Shown here: piece after piece, positions 8,651-20,299 of the stretch
How the letters are laid out: every line of letters begins with the position of its first letter
Numbering within the stretch: the first letter of the stretch is position 1
DNA from: Diacronema lutheri
Lineage: Eukaryota > Haptophyta > Pavlovophyceae > Pavlovales > Pavlovaceae
DNA length: 64,000 bases
Assembly (NCBI GenBank): GCA_019448385.1
Contig: JAGTXO010000053.1
Coordinates: 161,119 to 225,118, forward strand
Reading direction: 5' to 3'
Program-made: the position numbers and the translations under genes
Notes under the pieces: model-generated
Database searches by the model: none
Seen by the model: the letters and a program-made list of their open reading frames with translations, nothing else
What the model was told of the DNA's origin: nothing

Positions 8651-10558
8651 ATGGGGGACGCGGGTCGACGTCTATCTTTCCTTCTCGCCTGGGTTGTTTG
8701 CGTGGGTCGGTCTCAGCGTGAGCTGGACGCGCGGCAGCCTTTGGAGGAGTGCCCCGCGCGCGCTTGGCTTCCTGGTATCTATCGGGAAGACGCGTCGTTG
8801 AGGCGCGTCTTGCGAAACCTCACGTTGCCAGCCGAGCACCGCTCGCGAGTGGCCCTCCTTCGTGAGAAACGGCGGTTCGCGTCATGGGGAGCGGGCCTCA
8901 AGTACGCACCGGCTCTGCAATCGGTTCGCGTCATGAAACGCGCGGCACCCGGCATGGACGAGCGGCACCGCCGTGACGCCGTGCTTGCACGCCAATTGCG
9001 GCGTTTTGAGCTGAATGGCATGCGCCCAGATCCGAACGGGTTTTGCTCGCCTCTCGCACGCCCGGTCAAGGATGTCTGCGCATCCCAAGCGTGTACAGCG
9101 TGCATCCGCGCGGTCCGTCGCGACGAATTGGTACCCGTGCAGCCCGACTTGAACGCGTGGCAGTTGTTCGCGGACGACTGGCTCGTTGCCGAGGCGCACA
9201 ATCTGCAGCTCGTGCTTCAGCCTCCCGAGGACGTGAAGCGCGTGATCAGCACGCGCTTCGCCTTCCGCGACCGCCGTAAGGCGTACCAAGCAGGCATGTA
9301 TGCTTCCGTTGAGTTGGCGGATGGAGCGTGGGCGCTCCGCATGAAGACGGGCAAAACTACTGTCGGCACCTTCGGGTCGAACAATGGCATGAACTGGACT
9401 CTCAAGACGGACGTGCAACTTGGTGTATCGTCGACGGCAGCCTTGATCTCAAGGGTCGGCGCAAACGCATCCTACGTCGCAGTATATCAATGCAACGCGC
9501 ATGCACACGGCCCATGGGTGGGTGCGTTCAGCTCGCTCGAGCGGGAGCGATGTTTGATTTACCACGGCCTCTGCATGAAGCAGTCGCTTGACGGCACTGT
9601 CTGGCACACTGTCAACGAGGGCGCGCCTGTCATCGTCGGGACGAGCGAAATGCCCATCAACTCGGACACGGCGCATCAGCTGCTGTGGACAGGAGACGAG
9701 TTCCTGCTGTACACCCGTGTGTCGTTCGCGACCGACCTGTCTTGGCGCGGCATCCGAGGTGTCGGTGTCCTGCGATCGACGACCAAGTCGCGCGACTGCC
9801 TTACGATGGCCGGCGCGCTTGCGTGGAACGAGTGCATGCTGGCTTCTGGTCCTTGGCGTCCCGTGAAGGCGTGGAAACTCGACGCGGAGGGCACGGCGGA
9901 GTACCTGTTGCGGCAGGCGTACTGTCTCGGTGTTCAAGCGATCGCAGGTGTCCACTACGGGTTTCTCTCGGTGATCAACAAACCAAAGGACACGTCGCGT
10001 GCCCGGGATGCCGCATCGGATACGGTGAACACATTCCTGATCACGTCGAGGGATGGCATCGACTGGGACCTAGGGTGGGTCTATGCTCGCACGCCGCTCC
10101 TGGCCAACGCCGACTGGTACAGCGGCCTCGCGATCTCCGCCAGCAACGTCGTCACCCATGGCGGCCGGCATTGGCTGTACTTTGAAGGCAGCTCCGCGAA
10201 GCACGACCAGCGCCACGGCACGTACAGCGACATCGGCGTGGCTGTGTTTGGCGAAAATCGATTCGTCGGACTGCAACCTCGCCGCACGGCAAACGCCTCC
10301 AGCCTGCGAACCCGGCCGTTCGTCCTCCCCCGTGGAGTGCTGCATTGCGACCTGAACGCCATCGGGAGCATCGAGGTCGCCTTGAAGCTGTACCCGTGCC
10401 GCACCAGCCCCTGCGTCGTTCGCACCGGGAATTTTAGGGGTGGGCCGTCTGTCACGTGGCGGTTCGGCGCAAGCCTGCAAGGGCTTGACCTGGCAAACGT
10501 GGTCATCGAATTTCAGATGCAGGCAGGCGCGACGTTGTTTGGCTTACGGTTCCGCTGA
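8651..10558 (+). CDS. Secreted five-bladed beta-propeller (glycosidase-like) protein
   Basis: This is an intact, intronless 635-aa ORF ending TGA. I prefer ATG 8651 over the upstream GTG frame because residues 8-20 (LSFLLAWVVCVGR) then form a signal peptide. The body has propeller-type repeats: W and SxDG motifs (KQSLDGTVWHTV, TSRDGIDWDLGW), a YFEGSS segment and an aromatic Asp/His-rich centre, as in GH32/GH43/GH130-like proteins. The C-terminal block VVIEFQMQAGATLFGLRF resembles the jelly-roll-like tail common in such proteins. A family cannot be fixed without a search, and catalytic residues are not certain. Its stop lies 17 bp from the truncated end of copy A, which is transcribed convergently. 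Confidence 0.65.
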   Translation: MGDAGRRLSFLLAWVVCVGRSQRELDARQPLEECPARAWLPGIYREDASLRRVLRNLTLPAEHRSRVALLREKRRFASWGAGLKYAPALQSVRVMKRAAPGMDERHRRDAVLARQLRRFELNGMRPDPNGFCSPLARPVKDVCASQACTACIRAVRRDELVPVQPDLNAWQLFADDWLVAEAHNLQLVLQPPEDVKRVISTRFAFRDRRKAYQAGMYASVELADGAWALRMKTGKTTVGTFGSNNGMNWTLKTDVQLGVSSTAALISRVGANASYVAVYQCNAHAHGPWVGAFSSLERERCLIYHGLCMKQSLDGTVWHTVNEGAPVIVGTSEMPINSDTAHQLLWTGDEFLLYTRVSFATDLSWRGIRGVGVLRSTTKSRDCLTMAGALAWNECMLASGPWRPVKAWKLDAEGTAEYLLRQAYCLGVQAIAGVHYGFLSVINKPKDTSRARDAASDTVNTFLITSRDGIDWDLGWVYARTPLLANADWYSGLAISASNVVTHGGRHWLYFEGSSAKHDQRHGTYSDIGVAVFGENRFVGLQPRRTANASSLRTRPFVLPRGVLHCDLNAIGSIEVALKLYPCRTSPCVVRTGNFRGGPSVTWRFGASLQGLDLANVVIEFQMQAGATLFGLRFR

Positions 10559-10574
10559 CGCAGATCCCCATCCG

Positions 10575-11800
10575 TCACCGGCAGTCGAAGACGCGGTTGG
10601 AGATGTCGAAGCGCGTCGCAAAGACCGCGTACCTGACGCGCACGTCCGACATCGGCGGGGTGTTGCCGTTTGTGCCTCCCCACTTGATCGGCTCGCCATG
10701 GTGGTCGCGCAGGTCCAGCGCCTTGAGTTGCGCGCGCAGCTCCTTGCGCTCGTCGTCCGTGAGCGTGTTCCAGATGGCGCCCGTGCGCACCTGCACGCAG
10801 CGCGCGGCGCGCGAGCGCGCGGGCGCGTGAGCAACCTCGCCGCGCGGCGGCGCGCACGGCGGGGCGCGCGCGCTCGGGCGTACGGTGACGGCAGCGGCAG
10901 CAGCGCGCCGCGCGCACATTGTGCGTTCGCAGCGGCGCCACGTTGTACCGCGGCGGCCGGCCGGTGAGCTGCGTGTACAGGCGCGCGAGCCGGCAGAGCA
11001 GCGCCTGCCCCTCGGCCACGTGCTGCCGGTTGCGGATCTGCACGAGGAAGTAGCGCGTCGTGTGCCTCTCGCTCGGCGTGGGCGCGCACTCGTAGTTGAT
11101 GGCGTGGAGGACCATGTCAGGCAGGTGGCGGTCAGGCGCGGCGGGGCAGCCGGCGCGCGCGCCAGCCACGTTGCCGCGCAGCAGCAGCTCGCACAGCTCG
11201 CTCGCGCACGCGCGCGTTTCGCTGCATCTCGGGCAGCGCGACGGGCGCCTCGTCGCGCTCGACTGCCGCGCGGGCGACGTCGCGGAGCAGCCCGTTCACG
11301 ACGCGCGATGGGTGCATCAGGCACGCGGCGGACACCTGCGCCGCCTCCTCCGCGAGGATCTGCGTGAGGCCCACCGCGCAGACCGGCTGGACGCCCTCGG
11401 CCATCTCGCCGACGGCGCGCCGTCGCCGCCTTGGTCTGCGCGGCGGCTTGCTCGGCGGGCTTGCCTTGGGGCGCTGCACCGTACCTGCTCTCGTCACTGT
11501 GCCAGCCGATGGCCGAGAAGATCGCACGGACGGCTCCCTTGTCCATCGTGGTCGACGTGTGCACGCTCGTCGACGGGCCGCCCGACGCCGCGCCGGCGGC
11601 CTGCGCGCTCGTCACCGCAGCCTCGTCGCGCACGACCTTGTTGATGACGCGGTACGCTTGTGTCGTGAGCCTGTGCACGGCCGTCACGAGGCGCCGCAGC
11701 TTTTTCCGCGCACCGGGCTGCGCCGTCACCGCCTGCGGCCCCGCGTTGAGCGTCGAGCGGTTGACCACGAAGCCCGGGAGCACGCTGCCGCGCGTGCGCG
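10575..11800 (-). pseudogene. Fanzor N-terminal half, giant element copy A
   Basis: Segments in order are VHRLTTQAYRVINKVVRDEA, LMHPSRVVNGLLRD, HTTRYFLVQIRNRQHVAEGQ, LYTQLTGRPPRYNVAPLRTHN and SDVRVRYAVFATRFDIS. They align with copy C (MHPRRVAYKLLRALL, HTTNYFLT, LYTHVTGEPPPYA, SDPRVRDMIFSHFVSLDE), which is joined to an obvious RuvC domain. Two frameshifts (about 11410 and 11220) break the frame. The copy ends at a TGA at 10575, before RuvC-I, so no nuclease domain remains. Confidence 0.65.
10791..10917 (-). other. Predicted intron (127 nt) in copy A Fanzor
   Basis: It runs from AAT|GTGCGC at 10917 to TGCAG|GTGCGC at 10791. It joins ...VAPLRTHN to VRTGAIWNTLTDDERKELRA and corrects a +1 frame change exactly. 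Copy B diverges just after the same donor. Confidence 0.6.
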
Positions 11801-14800
11801 CCGTCGCGCCATCGGCGGCGCGCGTGCTCGCTCGTACGTGCCCACCTCATCGTCGACGCTCGCGCCCGCCGCGCGCAAGCGCGTCTTCGATCACCCAGCA
11901 ACCGTGCCGCCCAGCCGCTCGGCGACCGCGCGCAGCTGCCGCTCGCGCTAAGTGGCCGCGGCACCTTGCGCAACCAGCGCGAGCAGCACGCCCGCGCCGC
12001 CTGCGAGGCCGTGCGCGCCGACACTGGCGGTCATCAGCGCGTCGAGGCACGCGAACGTTGCGAGCGCCCGCGCGCCATCGTCGCCGCCGCGCGGCTGCGA
12101 GCGCACGACGGGCGATGGCTGCGGCTCCCCCTTGGCCGCGAGCGGCGGCCAGATCACACCGGCCAGCGCGACGGCATGCGCGCCGACCGCGACGGGCACG
12201 TCCGCGTCGAGCGGCGCAAAGTCGTAGCGCACGAGCGCGGCCGGGCGCGAGTCGTCCGTCGGCCGGTCGGCGACAAGCAGCCCGACCGGGCGCGGCGACT
12301 GAACGGACGGCGCCGCGACGGGCGCGCAGAGGAGCACGACGAGCAGGTGCGGCGTGCCGCCGAGCAGCGCGCGCGCGGCATCCGCCCCGTCGGCTCTGCC
12401 GCGCGCGGCCGCGGCGAGCAGCTCGGCCGCGCGCGTCGGGCCCAGCGCCGTGCGCGCGTCCTTGCGCGCGCGTGCGCGCGCCGTGTACGCGGCGCAGGCG
12501 TCATCGAGCACCGCCGCGCTGGGCGCGGTGCCAGTCGTCGCCCACGCGCGCAGCGCGTCGCGCACCCGCGTGACGATCGCCTGGTCGACTGCCGCCTCGC
12601 CGGCAGCGTGCGCCGGCGCACACGCCGGCGGTGCGGCGGCAGGCGCGAGCGCGGGCGCGCCGCTAGCGCCGTCGGCGCCGACGGCGCCGTCGGCGCGCCG
12701 CCACGCGAGCTTCGCCTCGATCTGCTGCCGCACGGCGTGGCAAAGCCGGTCGATGCCGCGCGCGTCGTCAAGCGCGGCCAGCGCGTCCTCAGCGGCGGGG
12801 CGGTCGCTCGCGTCCGCGACGGCCTGCACGGAGAGCAGCGCGGCCGCACGCGCGTTGCACGCGCTCTGCGGCTCGGGCGCGAGCGCGAGCTCGAGCTCGA
12901 GCGGCGACGCGCCTCGCGCCGCGGCGATCGCAACCATCCGCACGTCCAACCGCTGCGCCAGCGCCATGTGTGCGTCGCGCGGCGCGCCCGACGACGGCGC
13001 GCGCGAGCGCATCGCCACGAGCCCGAGCGCGCGCGCCGGCGTTTTGCCGGCGTGTGCAGCACGAGCAGCGCCGCGCCCGCCAAGCTCGCGTTGCGCGTGA
13101 CGAGCGCACAGATGCGCGTCGTCTTGTGCGCGTCCACTGCCACCCAGACCGCAGCGCGATCGGCGTCCACCTGCGCGTCGCACAGGTCGCGCACGTCGTC
13201 CGGCGCGAGCCGTGCGACGCCGCCGGCGGAGCGCGCGTGGATCGCCCGCGCCTCCGCCGCGAGCACGGCCTGCGGGAGGTCGGCGTGGCGCGCGTCGACG
13301 ATACCGCGCGTTGCGTGCACGCCGAGCTTCACGCCGCGGTAGAAGGCGCGCGCGTTGGCCGCGCGCGCGTGCGCCGGCCGTCCGTCCGCGTTGCGCCTCG
13401 CGCGCGCCTGCTTGCGCGCGCGCGCGAGGCCGTCGCGTGGCGGTGGCGGCAGCGTGGCGAGGAAGCGCGCGGCGGGCGGCGGTGCGCGCACGCCGCGCTC
13501 CCGCCGTGCGACGGCCGCGAGCCGCCGGCCCGCCGCGCTGTCGCCCGCGCCGACGTGCTGCCGGCGGCCGAGCGCCGCCGGTGGCGGCGGCGGCGGCACG
13601 GCGGCGGGCGGCGGCGCGGCGGCGGGCGGCGCGGCGGCGACGGCAGCACCACTCGGCTTGTCCGCCCACGCACCCGAGACGCTGTCCCAGGCCTTGCCCG
13701 GTGGCGCGCGCCCACGCGGCCGCGGGTGGCGGGCTCGAGCGGCAGGGGGCGGGCGGCCGGCGCGCCAGTCGAAGACAGGTGCAACCGTGGCGGCAGGCGC
13801 CGAGTGCTGCGCCTCGGTCACAGAGCGCGTGATGCGCGCGGCGACCGTGGCACGCCTGGCGGGCGGACGGTGAGCAGCGCCCGCCGGCGCGCCGGCGGGC
13901 GCGGCCGCCTCGAGCCCGGCGGAGGCGCCGCGCTTGCGCTTGCGCGCGCCGCCGCGCGTGCGCCTGCGCGCGCGCCCGCCGCGCGCCTGCGCGATCCGCG
14001 CGTCGCCAGCCGCGTCGCCGGTCGCCGCACCGCGCCGCACGTAGACAAGCGCGAACGCCTCCTCGCCGGTCCCGTCGACGCCGCCGCGCGCGCGGCGCAG
14101 GACCGACCGCCACTGCAGCCGCCGCGCGCGGCCGAACTCGCACGCGAATCAGCGCCCACCGCGCATGCCGACGGCCACAGAGTCGTCGTCGCGCCACCCG
14201 CGCCGGCGCGCGCGCAGCAGCACGCACTGCACGTCGAGCCAGCCCTCGTGCCATTCGGCCGTGCTGGGGGCGGCGCGAATCGATTTTGAGAGATCGACGC
14301 CGAAGCCGCAAAGCCGCACGACGCACACCACGTTGTCGACGCGCACGTGCTCGCACAGCAGCGCGCAGATGTTGGCGTTGACCGTCCTCTCCTTCTCGGC
14401 CGCCTCGGCCGTGCCGAGGGCGGCGGCGTCGCCTGCCGACTGCCCAAGGTACTCGACCACCCGCTCGACGGCCGCGCCCTCCGCACGCGCTGCGCTGGTG
14501 ATCGCCGCATCGCCGACGGGCTCGCGCAGCGCCGCGATCGCGCCTTGCAACGCCGTCGCGTCGCCCGTCGCCGCCGTCGCTGCCACCGCCGCCGCGCTCG
14601 CGGTGCCGTGCGCGACGGCGTGCAGCGCGGCGGCGCGCGCGGCGGGGATGCGCTCGTCCAGCGCGAGCACGAGCGGCGGCCCGGCCGGCGTCTGCTGCCG
14701 CCGGTGCCGCCGGCTCGCAGCCGGGTGGTCGGCGCGCGCGCGCTCGAGCCGCGCGCGTAGCTCGATGACACGCGACTAGGAGGCCTGCACCCTCGGCTGC

Positions 14801-16570
14801 GCAAACTTGAGTTCTCCAGCGCCACGCGTCACGGCGTGCACGACGATCCGGTCCTCGTGCCGAAGGTACTGCACGTAGAGCGCTTTGCTCAAGCCGAGGA
14901 CGTGCATGCCGAGCTGCAGCTGATCGCGCTGCGGCTGCGGCGGCCCGTCATCGCGCGCCTTGGCGTCCGCCTTGGTGAGCGTCTCCACCTCGAAAAGGAC
15001 CTGCTCGTTGTCGCCGGCGAGGATGGCGAGCCCGTCCGGCGAGAAGGCGAACGGCGCGCTCTTGTCGTGCGGGTCCGCACGCACCATCAGCAGGTTGCTC
15101 ACAACGGTGATGCCGTACGCGGCCGCCAGCTTGCGCAGCGCGACGGCCTCGCCGAGGATGCTGGTCCGCACCTCGCGCCGCAGCCGGTGCATGTACTCGT
15201 CAATGCGCGTGTCGTGCGCGACGCCGGCGTTGTCGTTCACCCCCCCGACGTCGCCAACCTTGCTGCCCGTGACCTTTTCCCATCGCTCGTCGTGCCAGCG
15301 CAAGCTGCGCTGCGCCTGCGCGCCCGCGCCGACGGCGTCGAGCACGCGGCGCAGCGCTGTGCCGTCGAGCGCGGGCACGGGCGCGCGGCCAGCCGCATAG
15401 ACCTCGTCCGCTCGGCTGGCCGCTGCGTCGGCCGTCCGCTTGGCCATTCCGAGCACGTCCTCGACCGCAAGCTTGGCTGGCGCCGCCGAGCTCCCGTGGC
15501 GATTCTCCCAAAGCGCGAGGAGCCTGCCAAGGGAGGGCGTGCCCGTCAGGCGGTCCTCGACCACGTGCTTCAGGCTCGCATCGTCGCCCAGCGCGGCCGC
15601 CACAGCTCAGAACACGCGCGCGTGGCGCGCTTTCCGCTCGGCACGCGCGCCGCCGTCGTCCGCCGCGCGGCGGATGGCGTCGCTCACACGCGCAACGCGG
15701 AGCGAGACGACGGCGTGCGCCGGCGCGTCGGCGGCCACATCGAGCGTGTGCCGCCGGATGGCCAGCTGCCCATCGCCCATGCGCGGCGGCAGCGACGCGC
15801 ACGCCGCGACGGTCGTCGTGCCGGCCACGCTGTCGCACAGCCAGCTCGCCTCGCCGCCGCCCGCAAACTCGAAGGTCGCAAAACCCTCGCGGCCGAAAGC
15901 GCGACGAAGTGGTCGAGCACCGCCTCGTTGATCGCGCGCGCCGCCGGCCACGTCGATGCGCCGCCAGCAGCGCCAGCCGTCGTGCCGCGCGTAGCGCTGC
16001 ACCTCGCAGGGCAGGTGCAGCCGGACGCGCGCACGCCGTCCGTCCGCGTCCGCGGCAGCTCGAGCTCGCGCACCTTGGGGCAGAACCAGAGCGGATTGGA
16101 CGCCTCGAGGCACAGCACGACGAGCCGCCCGTCCGTGCCGACCAGCGCGCGCGCGTCGCGCAGCAGCTCGACGGCGAGCTCGGACGTTGCCGTGCGCAAG
16201 GTCGGCTGACCCTTCGAGCGGTCGGGCGGGAAGAGGCCGCCGCCGACGAGTCGGCGGCGAGCATAACGAGCAGCGGCGGCGGCGGCGTCCGCGGCACCTC
16301 CCGCCCGCAGCTGCCATCAACCCATCTAGGTCGGAGCTCGTGCAGAGGGCCTTGAGCTCGACGCGCGCGCCGGCGCCCGTCTGCTTGGAAAACGTGGCGA
16401 GCATGGCGCACGTGCTCGCCCTCGCGCCGCACTGCCAGCTGACGCGCGCGAGGAGCCCTTCGAGCGTGTCCGTTTAGCGCGGCCGCGTGACCGCATCGAG
16501 CACAGCCGGGCGGAGCTGGAGGCTGCCGAGCGTGACGCACAGCACCGCCTCGTGGTGGACGCGTAGCAGC
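11801..16570 (-). pseudogene. Giant element copy A, region X (upstream of Fanzor)
   Basis: Near-identical over most of its length to copy B (33418-38600). Visible blocks are the segment with LEGLLARVSWQCGARAS (about 16480), a DGRLVVLCLEASNPLWFCPK block (about 16110), the YqaJ-like exonuclease (14776-15603), CVVRLCGFGVDLSKSIR (about 14300) and a long basic/Pro/Ala-rich tail. Decay includes TAG at 14776-14778 where copy B has Trp, TGA at about 14149 where copy B has Trp, a deletion of about 75 codons near 15390 relative to copy B, and frameshifts. The 5' side stops at about 16570 against a Helitron-tail fragment. Confidence 0.65.
14776..15603 (-). pseudogene. YqaJ-like (PD-(D/E)XK) exonuclease domain, copy A, Lys to Glu
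   Basis: The 275-codon open stretch carries FAFSPDGLAILAG, EVET and PPQPQRDQLQLGMHVLG followed by LYVQY, the order of a YqaJ/lambda-exonuclease-type core (Asp, ExK, then Q in the RDQLQLGM helix). The expected ExK reads E-V-E here (codon 14983-14985 GAG), while copy B reads EVK (AAG). That substitution should abolish catalysis. It ends at a TAG. Confidence 0.7.
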
Positions 16571-17065
16571 TCCTTAATGCACAGGCGCCGTCGGCGCCAT
16601 TTCTGCGCCGCTCGCGTGACGGCCGCCCACCTCCGTTGGCGCCGCCAACGCCGCCGTGCGCGGCCGGCGCGGTCGCTCTGAGCGCGCTTGCTTCTGCGGC
16701 CGCCATATCGCCGTCGCCTCGCCCATGCCCGCGCCCCGCGCCGCCCCCTTCATCGCGGCCTCGTCGCGCGCCACGGCCACTGTACTCTCCCCGCCGACGT
16801 AGCCTCAGCTTTTCTCGGTACACGAGGTGCGCGGGCATGGGCGAGTAGCTTTCACCAGCCCGCCACAGACCCCCCCCCCCCCCCCCCTTCCCTTTTGCCG
16901 CCTTACCGGATTGGCGCAAAGCGGATGCGTGACTGATGGGCCACGCGCGAGGCGGCGACGTACAAGTTGTGTTTGAAGCACGGATCGGCGAGCTACACAC
17001 CCGCGCACTCGAGCACTTACCCCTACGCCTTGTCGGTCGTCATCGCACATCCTCTGTGAAGGCAA
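16571..17065 (-). pseudogene. Helitron helicase C-terminus plus tail R1 fragment
   Basis: On the minus strand the helicase end is recognisable across frames (LADPCFKHNLYVAASRV at about 17000-16940), followed by the R1 basic block (16800-16640) and the CAPSAPF-type segment (about 16590). It abuts the broken 5' end of copy A. Confidence 0.5.
16870..16887. repeat. Poly(C) tract, 18 nt
   Basis: An uninterrupted run of 18 C inside the Helitron fragment. Confidence 0.95.
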
Positions 17066-17990
17066 AGTGGGGGGGGAGGGAAGTGTGCCTGGAGGACGGC
17101 GTTTATGCTAGCCAAACTCCTTGACCTCGAGAAGCCGACACAAAACGATGGCTCTCAGCAGCCGTCGTCGCAAGGCGAGAGACCGGAACGGCTCTTCTCT
17201 TAGGCGCACTGGTTCGAACTGTCGCCGTTCAAGCCGTCGCTCAATCCGGCGCCGGCGTGGAGGCTCCTTTGACCGAAGAAAAGCTCCGTCGCAGAATTGG
17301 CCGAATGGGGATATGAGAGGTATGGAAACGATATCGTGGTCGAATTTGTTCCATGTGCGCGATCATAGGCCAAAAACCATTTTCCTCATCAATTTCGTCG
17401 CTCCGCATATCCTCGCTCGGATGCGCGCAAGTAGGTCTCGAGGAGCATCGCACCGATGGGAAATGCTCATGCCAACGGTCCGGACAGGTTCTGCCGCAGC
17501 TTGTTGACCAGCGTCGTTGTGCAAGGCCAACGGATCGCGCCACCAGAATTGCAGACTGCGCGCTTGCGGCCGACCGCGCGCCCTGTATGCGCCGCGCCGC
17601 CGGGCGCGAGCACGCCCGCGGGCGCGCCGACCGTCGGCGCGCCAGCGATTGCGGCCGGCGCGCACGCCTCACTAAAGACGGAAAGGTGCCGCAGACCCGC
17701 CACCGATGTGCTCAGCCTCCTTGCCGCAGTCGACACGAACGCAGCCTTGCCGGCGTGCTCTGCGTCCTCGCCGGCGTCGTTGTGCACGTACATTCAGCGG
17801 GGAATTCTAAAATTTCGGAGCAACGGCGAGCGCTCCTGTCTGCGCGTGCTGCTGCTGCACCATGTGCGCGGAGCGACGCGCCTCGCGGCTGTTCGCACGT
17901 ACAATTGCATCGTTCAATCAATGTCCATGGCAGCCTGCGCGACCCGCGGCCTGCTGCGCGACGATGATGGGAGGGCAAGCTCTTGACGGC
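17066..17990 (+). pseudogene. Decayed coding remnant upstream of helicase fragment
   Basis: One plus-strand frame reads as protein between stops: ELAEWGYERYGNDIVVEFVP (about 17297-17356), then RFCRSLLTSVVVQGQRIAP (about 17483-17540). A further block after 17800 (ILKFRSNGERSCLRVLLLHH) recurs near 4640 and 7375. The position before a helicase C-terminus suggests the body of a Helitron Rep/Hel ORF, but I see no catalytic motif. Confidence 0.35.
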
Positions 17991-17995
17991 AAGCC

Positions 17996-18410
17996 GGGGA
18001 TGGTCGTGGTGCTCCTACGCAACCTTGCGCCACGCGACGGGCTGTGCAACGGCACGTGGCTGATCTTGCGCCGGGTGCGCGCAGGCAGACGGCTGCTCAT
18101 CTGCGTGCGGCGCGGCGCGGCGTTATCGCGGCGAGGATCGATCGCACGGTGCTCATCCCGCGCGTGGACCACGTCTCGCGGATAGACAACACGTTTGCTT
18201 TCATGTGGACGCGCCGCCAGTTAGCCGTCCGGCCTGCGCTCGCGATGACGACCAACAAGGCGCAGAGGCAGGCGAGCGAGTGCGCGGGCATGCGGCTCGC
18301 CGATCCGTGCTTCGCGTACGGCTAGCTTTCCGTCGGCGCCTTGCCCGTGAGCCATCCGTCGCGCATCCGCCCTGCGCTCAACCTGGACGGCGTCACGCGA
18401 GGTGCTTCGC
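17996..18410 (+). pseudogene. Helitron/PIF1 helicase C-terminal fragment, longest copy
   Basis: Frame 1 reads GKPGMVVVLLRNLAPRDGL then CNGTWLILRRVR. After one frameshift near 18115 it reads TVLIPRVDHVSRIDNTFAF, RRQLAVRPALAMTTNKAQRQ and LADPCFAYG-stop-LSVGAL. Order and spacing match the end of Helitron helicases (RRQFPVRxAFAMTINKAQGQ...). Frameshift, stop and loss of the upstream part show decay. Confidence 0.75.
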
Positions 18411-19013
18411 TACGTCGCTGAGTAGTAGGGCGGTAGCGCGCGACGAGGCCGCTATGCTGGGATATATCAGCATTTCGCGCCGGCGCAGCACTCCTACGGC
18501 CTTCAGCTCCGGGGTTCCCCACTGCGGTGGCAGTGGGGTTTACCCGGGTGGCCGGCGCGCCGTGCGTGAGCCGTCGTCGCGCTCATTCGTTCTTTCGCCA
18601 CCTGGTTTTCCCGGCGCAGGCCTGCTGGCGCTCGCCGGCGCGCTGGTGGGCTGGTGCCCTGGTTCTCTTTCCCCGCGACTCGGCTTTGTTTTGTGCTGCG
18701 CGGTGCGCCGGGTGTGGGCGGGCGTCTGGGCGGTGTGACGCCGGGGTGGCGGGGTGTTGTCGGGCGCTGCGAGACTGCATAAGTCGGTGCGGGGGGGGGG
18801 GAACTTATCTTCCTTCTCTCTCCTGGCCTTCTCCCCATGTCAATCCTCCACACCGACACACTCCTCCCGCTCTTGCGCTCGCCTTCTGGCTGCCCGTCTA
18901 CGTCGGGTGGGTTCGCGCACGCGCTTGGCCCGCGTCCCGCGCCCGTCCCTCTCCCCTTCTTGTTGCATCTCTCTTTCCAGTGATCTCGCCCCGCCAGTTC
19001 CCGTATATATATT
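18411..19013. other. No recognised gene
   Basis: Contains a short inverted repeat near 18512-18540 (GGGGTTCCCCACTGC / GCAGTGGGG), an 11-G run (18791-18801) and lower-GC CT-rich sequence. Open frames here look non-coding. Confidence 0.6.
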
Positions 19014-19163
19014 GGAACGTGCAGTGTGAGATCACGCCTGAAAGCCGCACGAGAGCCGAAACCCCCCTACGCCGCCACCGCACCACCAAAACAGCGCCCG
19101 CCGGCCCCCTGCGCCACGAGCGCCACCTCAAGCGAGCGCATGGAGAAGACACTGCGCGCGGGC
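19014..19163 (+). repeat. Repeat R2 copy (CCGCACGAGAGCCGAAACCC)
   Basis: Matches 5154-5270 in the same orientation, 43024-43200 in the opposite one, and the start of 20920-20960. It begins with the TTGGAACGTGCAG unit. Confidence 0.65.
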
Positions 19164-19179
19164 GTATAATCGGTATATC

Positions 19180-19412
19180 GTGCGGTGGCTTGGACGGCGT
19201 GTATCGCCTGCACGCGGTCGGCGGCACGCGACCGGCAGTGCGCGGCGGTTAGGCACGTGCGGGCCCTTTGGGCCCGTCGGGCCTCGCTGCTAGCTCGCTG
19301 GTGACCGGGATGCACGGGGATCGACGACATTGGTGGCTACTCGATCCCCCGCAGCTGGTGCTGACCCCGCTGTCCTGACGTAAGCGCCGTTAGTATCATC
19401 GGAATACGATCT
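19180..19412 (+). mobile_element. 3' end of the ExK-type element with T1-like terminus
   Basis: Near-identical to the complement of 23672-23860: coding end GLDGVYRLHA...ARGG-stop, then GGGCCCTTTGGGCCCGTCGG and GGTGCTGACCCCG, finishing CTGACGTAAGCGCCGTTAGT, a variant of the T1 terminus. The complete version of this 3' end is at 56330-56616. Confidence 0.55.
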
Positions 19413-19479
19413 CAGGCTGCACGCTCCAATATATTTATCCCAACACGCGATAAAAAGGGGGCGGCGCGCGAGTGGAGGT

Positions 19480-20270
19480 CTGCCGCGTTGGCTGGCGTGC
19501 GCGATGTTTGCGGTGCTGGGCGCGTCTCTGGGCGCGGGGTGAGGACAGGACAAAATGGCGAGCGCGGAGCTCGGCGCGGGCGCGGGCGAAGGGGCGGCGA
19601 TACGGCTGCCCCAGCAGCAAGCGCGCCCAGCTCGCCCGCGCCGGCCGCGCACGGTGGCGCTGGCGGCACCAATCCCCTCAGGGCGGGTGGCCGCCATACG
19701 AGCGTCGTGGAACAGGCGCCTACCTGCGCAACGTCTGGTCTTCGAATGGCGCCGACGGCGACTGTGCGCCTGAGGTGCCGGCGGGCCTGGGGGGCGAATT
19801 GCACGAGCCCGTCGACCACGCTCTGGGGCAAGCCGGCCTTCGCCGAGGCTGCTGCGTGCGCATCTGGGACCGAGGCTGCTGCGGCCATGGCAGGTGTCCC
19901 CCCCCTCGGCCTGCGCTCGGCTACGCGCCGATTGACGCGGCCGGTTCAGGCGGCGCTTGACCAGCGTCGCCAGCCGGCCCGCGCCGTCGTTGCGCGCACT
20001 ATTCGAGGACTTGGTGGCCAAAGACCAGCAGGGCACCGAGCGACGCGTGCGCGTTGGACGGGCGTGCTGACTTTGAACAAGATCCGCGGGCGTGGCGACG
20101 CGCGGGCCGTCCACACGGACATGCGCGAGCTGATCGACGAGGTTGTGTCCGTCGCGCACGACGTTCCGTAAAATTGGCTGGGATGCTTGCCCGACATTGT
20201 CTGGTGAAATTTGACGCACGGCGGCCTGCACTAGCAAGACAACGCCGACAAGAATTGCTGCCCCGAGTCG
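19480..20270 (+). mobile_element. Helitron tail repeat R1, copy 3
   Basis: Encodes the diverged R1 segment (YLRNVWSSNGADGDCAPEVP, HEPVDHALGQ). A further block reads LNKIRGRGDARAVHTDMREL followed by IDEVVSVAHDVP, also present at 3480-3570 in broken form. No intact ORF. Confidence 0.5.
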
Positions 20271-20299
20271 ATCGTCCACGCCCGCTCCTCGCTCCTTCG

